Below are positions 60,626 through 64,000 of a stretch of 64,000 nt of DNA, one piece after another. The notes under the pieces are model-generated. The model did not search any database and was not told the DNA's origin. It saw nothing but the letters and a program-made list of their open reading frames with translations. The stretch lies in assembly GCA_947624485.1 (NCBI GenBank), contig CANQKM010000004.1, positions 1 to 64,000 of the forward strand. The letters are read 5' to 3'. How positions within the stretch are numbered: the stretch's first letter is position 1; each line of letters begins with the position of its first letter. The DNA is from an uncultured Clostridia bacterium (GTDB lineage Bacteria > Bacillota > Clostridia > UBA1381). Both the position numbers and the translations under genes were made by a program.

Positions 60626-62416
60626 TTACTCGCTTTCGTCCTCTTCCTCCGAATCTTCCTCCAATTCTTCCTCCAAGCTTTGCATCGCTTGCTTGTGCGG
60701 CATATACGTGCTTGAATTAAGCGTGTCGGTCGAAATAAGACTGCCGTTTTCGTACACGTAGCGCGTCGAGTAAACGACGGTATTTTCGCCCTGCGTCGTC
60801 GCGTTGTTTGAAATCGTGATCTTCCGCGCCGGTTCCCACGCCGTGCCGATTATGCTTATTACAACGCTCGAACCGCTCGTGTACGCGGAAATCTTAATCG
60901 GGTAATCGCTCGTGTTCCTGAATCGGAAGTCAACGCCGCCGTCGGCAACGGTCGCGTCCTGACCGAGCGGTATGTAACCGACGGTCATCATGTGGTTGAG
61001 ACGCTCGACTATGCCCATATCGGCGTACAGCACCGCGCTGTAAAGCGTGCTCGATACCTGACACGTGCCGCCGCCGATACCGTCCACGCTTTCGCCGTTA
61101 ATGTACTCCTTCGCGGTATAGAAGCCGTTTTCCACGGTGCGGTGTCCCACTGTGTCGTTAAAGGAAAACACCTCGCCCGGCGCCACCACCGTTCCGCTTA
61201 TAAGCGACGCGGCGCGCGCTATGTTCTGACAGCGGTTCCACGTCGAACCGCCGTAAGACGTGGAATACGTCGAAAGCGTGTTCGCGAACAGCTTGTCGTT
61301 CAGCGTTTGGGACGAAATGTCGGGGTATGAAATATTATAAGGAATGTTTACGGGTTCGCAGCCCTCGTAAATATTCGCGAGCAGCGGCGTAACCGCTTCC
61401 TTATCTATATACCGTCCCGTTGCGTCCTCGGTTATCGAGACGGAATTTCCGTCTATTACATATTCCGCGTTTACCGGATCCTTGTATATCATCGCGTCGA
61501 TACGCTCTATCGTCATCGTTTCCGGAGGCGATGTGTCAAAGTCAACGTGAATGTCCTTGAAGCGTTCGCCTTGGAGAGCGTTTACAACCTGCTCGTAAGC
61601 CTTCGCGTGGTCGCCGTTGTAGCCCGTTTGACCGGAGAAAACCGTCGCGGTCTGTTCCTCGTTAAATTCTATGTAGTGTTCCTTCCTCTCGCCCTTCATT
61701 AAATTGCCGCACTCGTCAAGCTTCGCGCCGAGCATTGCCTCGTCGGTCTGCGGTACCGGCACGATCTCGTGCGGCTTGAACAGCAGCCGCGCGGCAAGCC
61801 ACGATTTTACGAATATATTCTCGTTCTTGCAGTAATCGACCGCCTTTTGAGCCGTGTCCTCCGGCAGAGCCGCAAGTCCTATATCAGCGCCGGTCATTGT
61901 AAATTCCGTTTCGCCGTCGGTAAGCGTGATGTCGGTATCGTCGAAAAGGCTGGACGCGTTTATCGCATTAAGCGTTTCGTCGTACGTCATACCGCCGACG
62001 TAAACGCCTTCTATGTAAACGTTTTTCATCACGCGTCCGTCTTTTACCGTCGAGAGCGCGTAACCGAAAAAGCACAGCGCCGCAAAAACGACTGCCGATA
62101 CGCCGATAATAATCGGTTTTAATATCTTCTTTCCCGATTTGCGCCTCATTTCTTCCTCGCTTTCGTCCGACGCGCTTTCATACTCCGCTTCCTCGTCCCC
62201 GGCTTCCGTATCCGTGTCGTCCTCATCGTACGTATCATACGCATTATCTGTATCATCCGTGAAGTCGCTGTCGCTCCAGCCGAAATCGTCCTCGGCTTCG
62301 TCCGCCGTTTCCGTGCCGGTGTGTTCCTCCGCGACCTCAAACGTCACGGGACGCGGAACGCTTGTGTTATCCGCCTCCGACACTTCTTCTACCGCCCCGT
62401 TTTCATTATCCGCCAT
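60626..62416 (-). CDS. VanW-family protein with peptidoglycan-binding-like domains
   Basis: 596 residues. A long acidic cytosolic N-terminus (TFEVAEEHTGTETADEAEDD, YDEDDTDTEAGDEEAEYESA), one membrane helix (PIIIGVSAVVFAALCFFGYAL), a repeated extracellular unit (YVGGMTYDETLNAI; a second similar module GYNGDHAKAYEQVVNAL) and the VanW domain: FSFNDTVGHRTVENGFYTA, GIGGGTCQVSSTLYSAVLYAD, FRFRNTSDYPIKISAY. Proteins of this kind are membrane-anchored with unknown wall-related roles. AAGGGA precedes the ATG. Downstream comes the gatCAB promoter, and upstream the Cys-cluster gene is 21 bases away on the same strand. Confidence 0.9.
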   Translation of the reverse strand: MADNENGAVEEVSEADNTSVPRPVTFEVAEEHTGTETADEAEDDFGWSDSDFTDDTDNAYDTYDEDDTDTEAGDEEAEYESASDESEEEMRRKSGKKILKPIIIGVSAVVFAALCFFGYALSTVKDGRVMKNVYIEGVYVGGMTYDETLNAINASSLFDDTDITLTDGETEFTMTGADIGLAALPEDTAQKAVDYCKNENIFVKSWLAARLLFKPHEIVPVPQTDEAMLGAKLDECGNLMKGERKEHYIEFNEEQTATVFSGQTGYNGDHAKAYEQVVNALQGERFKDIHVDFDTSPPETMTIERIDAMIYKDPVNAEYVIDGNSVSITEDATGRYIDKEAVTPLLANIYEGCEPVNIPYNISYPDISSQTLNDKLFANTLSTYSTSYGGSTWNRCQNIARAASLISGTVVAPGEVFSFNDTVGHRTVENGFYTAKEYINGESVDGIGGGTCQVSSTLYSAVLYADMGIVERLNHMMTVGYIPLGQDATVADGGVDFRFRNTSDYPIKISAYTSGSSVVISIIGTAWEPARKITISNNATTQGENTVVYSTRYVYENGSLISTDTLNSSTYMPHKQAMQSLEEELEEDSEEEDESE

Positions 62417-62437
62417 AATTTAATCCCTTCCAATCCG

Positions 62438-62959
62438 TCAATCATAAAACCTGCCAAACTCGTCAAGATAATCCGAGTACATCTTCATAAAAGCTCTGAA
62501 TCCTGCGTTTTTCATAAGCAGCGTAAACGCCCGTCGTATGTTGCGCACAAACACGCCGTCAAAATCCTCCAAAAGCATAGCCTTCGCCATCGGGCATATA
62601 CCCTTGCCGCGAGGATCTACTGTAATTTCCATGCCGCCGTCCTTTGAAAGATAGGGCGTCAGCGGAAAAATCCTGCACGCGAGCGGTCGTTGAAACCTGT
62701 CGCACGTCCCGCCGCACACAGCGAGCGAAACGGTATGCTTTTTCCCCTCAAACTCGTATTGAAGCTGCGTTTTCTCAACTCTTATTCCGTCGGGATTTAA
62801 GAGCTTGAAAACCTCCTCCTCGCCCGGAAACAGGAGCATGCCGCTGTCGTCTCCCTTACAGCACGCCTTGCCGCACAGTCTGCCGCAGTCGGCGCGCACG
62901 GGCGTTACATAGTCAAAAAGTCTGTATATCTGCAAGTATACGTAAGCGGCGTTCATCAT
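62438..62959 (-). CDS. YkgJ-like Cys-cluster protein
   Basis: 173 residues. Cys-rich sites: RADCGRLCGKACCKGDDSGMLLFPGEEE, CGGTCDRFQRPLACRIFPLTPY, GICPMAK. The pattern CxxxCCxx...CxxxxxRPxxCRxFP resembles the YkgJ zinc/iron-chelating family (UPF0153). Function is unproven. Possibly co-transcribed with the VanW gene, which starts 21 bases after its stop. Confidence 0.8.
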   Translation of the reverse strand: MMNAAYVYLQIYRLFDYVTPVRADCGRLCGKACCKGDDSGMLLFPGEEEVFKLLNPDGIRVEKTQLQYEFEGKKHTVSLAVCGGTCDRFQRPLACRIFPLTPYLSKDGGMEITVDPRGKGICPMAKAMLLEDFDGVFVRNIRRAFTLLMKNAGFRAFMKMYSDYLDEFGRFYD

Positions 62960-63090
62960 ATTCGCTACCTTACCTTTCCGTTTACATAATTCATATAAAT
63001 TTTATCACAGTTTTTTCTCCAAAACAATACTTATGCGGAGAATTTTGCGTTTTGTAACATTATTTTAATGTAAACGAGAAACCGCCGTAT

Positions 63091-63120
63091 TTGACAGATT
63101 AGCTTATATGGTGGTATAAT
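63091..63120 (+). promoter_or_regulatory. Promoter of the gyrB/parE-like gene
   Basis: TTGACA, 18 bases, TATAAT on the plus strand, 46 bases upstream of the ATG. Confidence 0.75.
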
Positions 63121-63166
63121 TATAATAGAACTTCTATATCTTGATTTTGGAAAGGAAATTACGTAA

Positions 63167-64000
63167 ATGGCAAAAAAGAAACAGGAATACGGCAACGACT
63201 CCATAACGAGCTTAAAAGGCGCGGACAGGGTTAGAAAACGTCCGGCTGTTATATTCGGCTCGGACGGCTTGGAGGGCTGCGAACATTCTTTTTTTGAAAT
63301 ACTGTCAAACTCGATCGACGAGGCGCGCGAGGGCTACGGCAATCTTATCGAGGTCACACGTTTCGCGGACGGCTCGATAGAGGTGCGCGACCACGGACGC
63401 GGCATACCGCTCGACTACAACGAAGCCGAGGGACGCTACAACTGGGAGCTTGTGTACTGCGAGCTTTACGCAGGCGGCAAGTACGACAACAATAAGGGCG
63501 GCATGTACAGCTACAGCCTCGGTCTTAACGGTCTGGGCGCGTGCGCGACGCAGTATTCGAGCGAGTATATGGACGTTACGGTCGTGCGCGACAAGACGGT
63601 TTACACGCTGCATTTTGAAAAGGGTGAGAATGTCGGCGGTCTTACGAAGCGTGACACAAGGAGCGTGCAGACCGGTACGACGCAGCGGTGGAAGCCCGAC
63701 AAGGACGTTTTCACCGAGACCGATATACCTGCCGAATACTACAGGGACACGCTCAACAAGCAGGCTATGGTAAACGCCGGTATCAGGTTCGTGTTCTACA
63801 ACGAGACCGAAGACGGCATGGAAATGACCGAATATTTCTACGAGAACGGTATTGTGGACTATCTTAAGGAAACGGTCGGCGACACGGGCTTTACGACGGT
63901 CGAAACTTGGGAAACGGAGCGCGAGGGACGCGACAGAGCCGATAAAGAGGACTACAGGATGAAGATGCAGGTCGCGTTCTGCTTTTCAAATAAAGTTAAT
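63167..64000 (+). CDS. Type IIA topoisomerase B subunit (GyrB/ParE-like), partial
   Basis: The first 278 residues, cut by the window edge. AAAGGA precedes the ATG at 63167. GHKL ATPase motifs: FFEILSNSIDEAREGYGNL (N box with Glu and Asn), RDHGRGIPLDYNEAEGRYN (G1), LGLNGLGACATQYSS (glycine lid) and QTGTTQRWKPDKDVF. These depart from standard GyrB (EIVDNSIDEA, GGLHGVG), so this is a divergent paralogue, probably the ParE-like one seen in Clostridia next to a matching A subunit. ATP-driven strand passage is inferred from the family. Confidence 0.88.
   Translation, partial: MAKKKQEYGNDSITSLKGADRVRKRPAVIFGSDGLEGCEHSFFEILSNSIDEAREGYGNLIEVTRFADGSIEVRDHGRGIPLDYNEAEGRYNWELVYCELYAGGKYDNNKGGMYSYSLGLNGLGACATQYSSEYMDVTVVRDKTVYTLHFEKGENVGGLTKRDTRSVQTGTTQRWKPDKDVFTETDIPAEYYRDTLNKQAMVNAGIRFVFYNETEDGMEMTEYFYENGIVDYLKETVGDTGFTTVETWETEREGRDRADKEDYRMKMQVAFCFSNKVN

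Overview
The window looks like a chromosomal segment of an anaerobic, spore-forming, Gram-positive member of the Clostridia. The evidence is the SCIFF peptide with its radical-SAM maturase, SpoIIQ-like and SpoVB-like proteins, a 2-hydroxyacyl-CoA dehydratase-type activator, a GTP-dependent PEP carboxykinase, an indirect Asn/Gln-tRNA operon (gatCAB plus an archaeal-type AspRS), Clostridia-restricted hypotheticals (DUF6062, DUF4364, DUF6514, TIGR04086) and a giant S-layer-homology surface protein. No genus can be assigned from sequence alone. No rRNA, tRNA or CRISPR was found.

Layout. 1-0.55 kb: edge of a mobile element (5' end of a large serine recombinase, small TnpW-like ORF). 0.97-9.6 kb: a broken MerR-family regulator divergent from a 2554-residue SLH protein; a 19-bp-spacer MerR-type promoter with a dyad points at the SLH gene. 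9.6-12.8 kb: an AT-rich accessory strip of imperfect repeats, structured palindromes, a zinc-finger gene relic and a three-gene cassette bounded by 60-bp direct repeats, followed by a YefM/YoeB toxin-antitoxin pair. 13.4-20.8 kb: fumarase beta subunit with a HAD hydrolase, a free-standing small RNA candidate, an ECF sigma/DUF4179 pair, the ylxM-ffh-rpsP-khpA operon, and RNase M5. 20.9-34.6 kb: dehydratase activator, Clostridia-specific hypotheticals, a MATE transporter fused to an ATPase-like domain, a secreted nuclease, rhaM, scfAB, yajC, mecA and spoIIQ. 34.6-46.8 kb: aconitase, spoVB, a cell-wall amidase, ruvC and ruvAB, argG and argH, with a frameshifted BspA-like gene between. 46.8-53.8 kb: BspA-type leucine-rich surface protein, an AbrB/RelE pair, an XRE/membrane-protein pair, dGTPase, a second small RNA candidate, a lipoprotein and a WYL regulator. 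54-64 kb: pckG, the gatCAB-aspS operon, a VanW protein, a Cys-cluster protein and the start of a divergent gyrB/parE.

How it fits together: most of the window is housekeeping (translation, SRP targeting, Holliday junction resolution, arginine synthesis, C4/TCA metabolism) with cell-surface display genes interspersed. The most unusual material is (a) the repeat/cassette strip at 9.7-12.8 kb, (b) two promoter-plus-terminator small RNA candidates without a family I can name, (c) the MerR-type promoter in front of the giant surface protein while the regulator itself is frameshifted, and (d) three frameshifts in the window that all fall in homopolymers, so sequencing error must be excluded before calling the genes dead.
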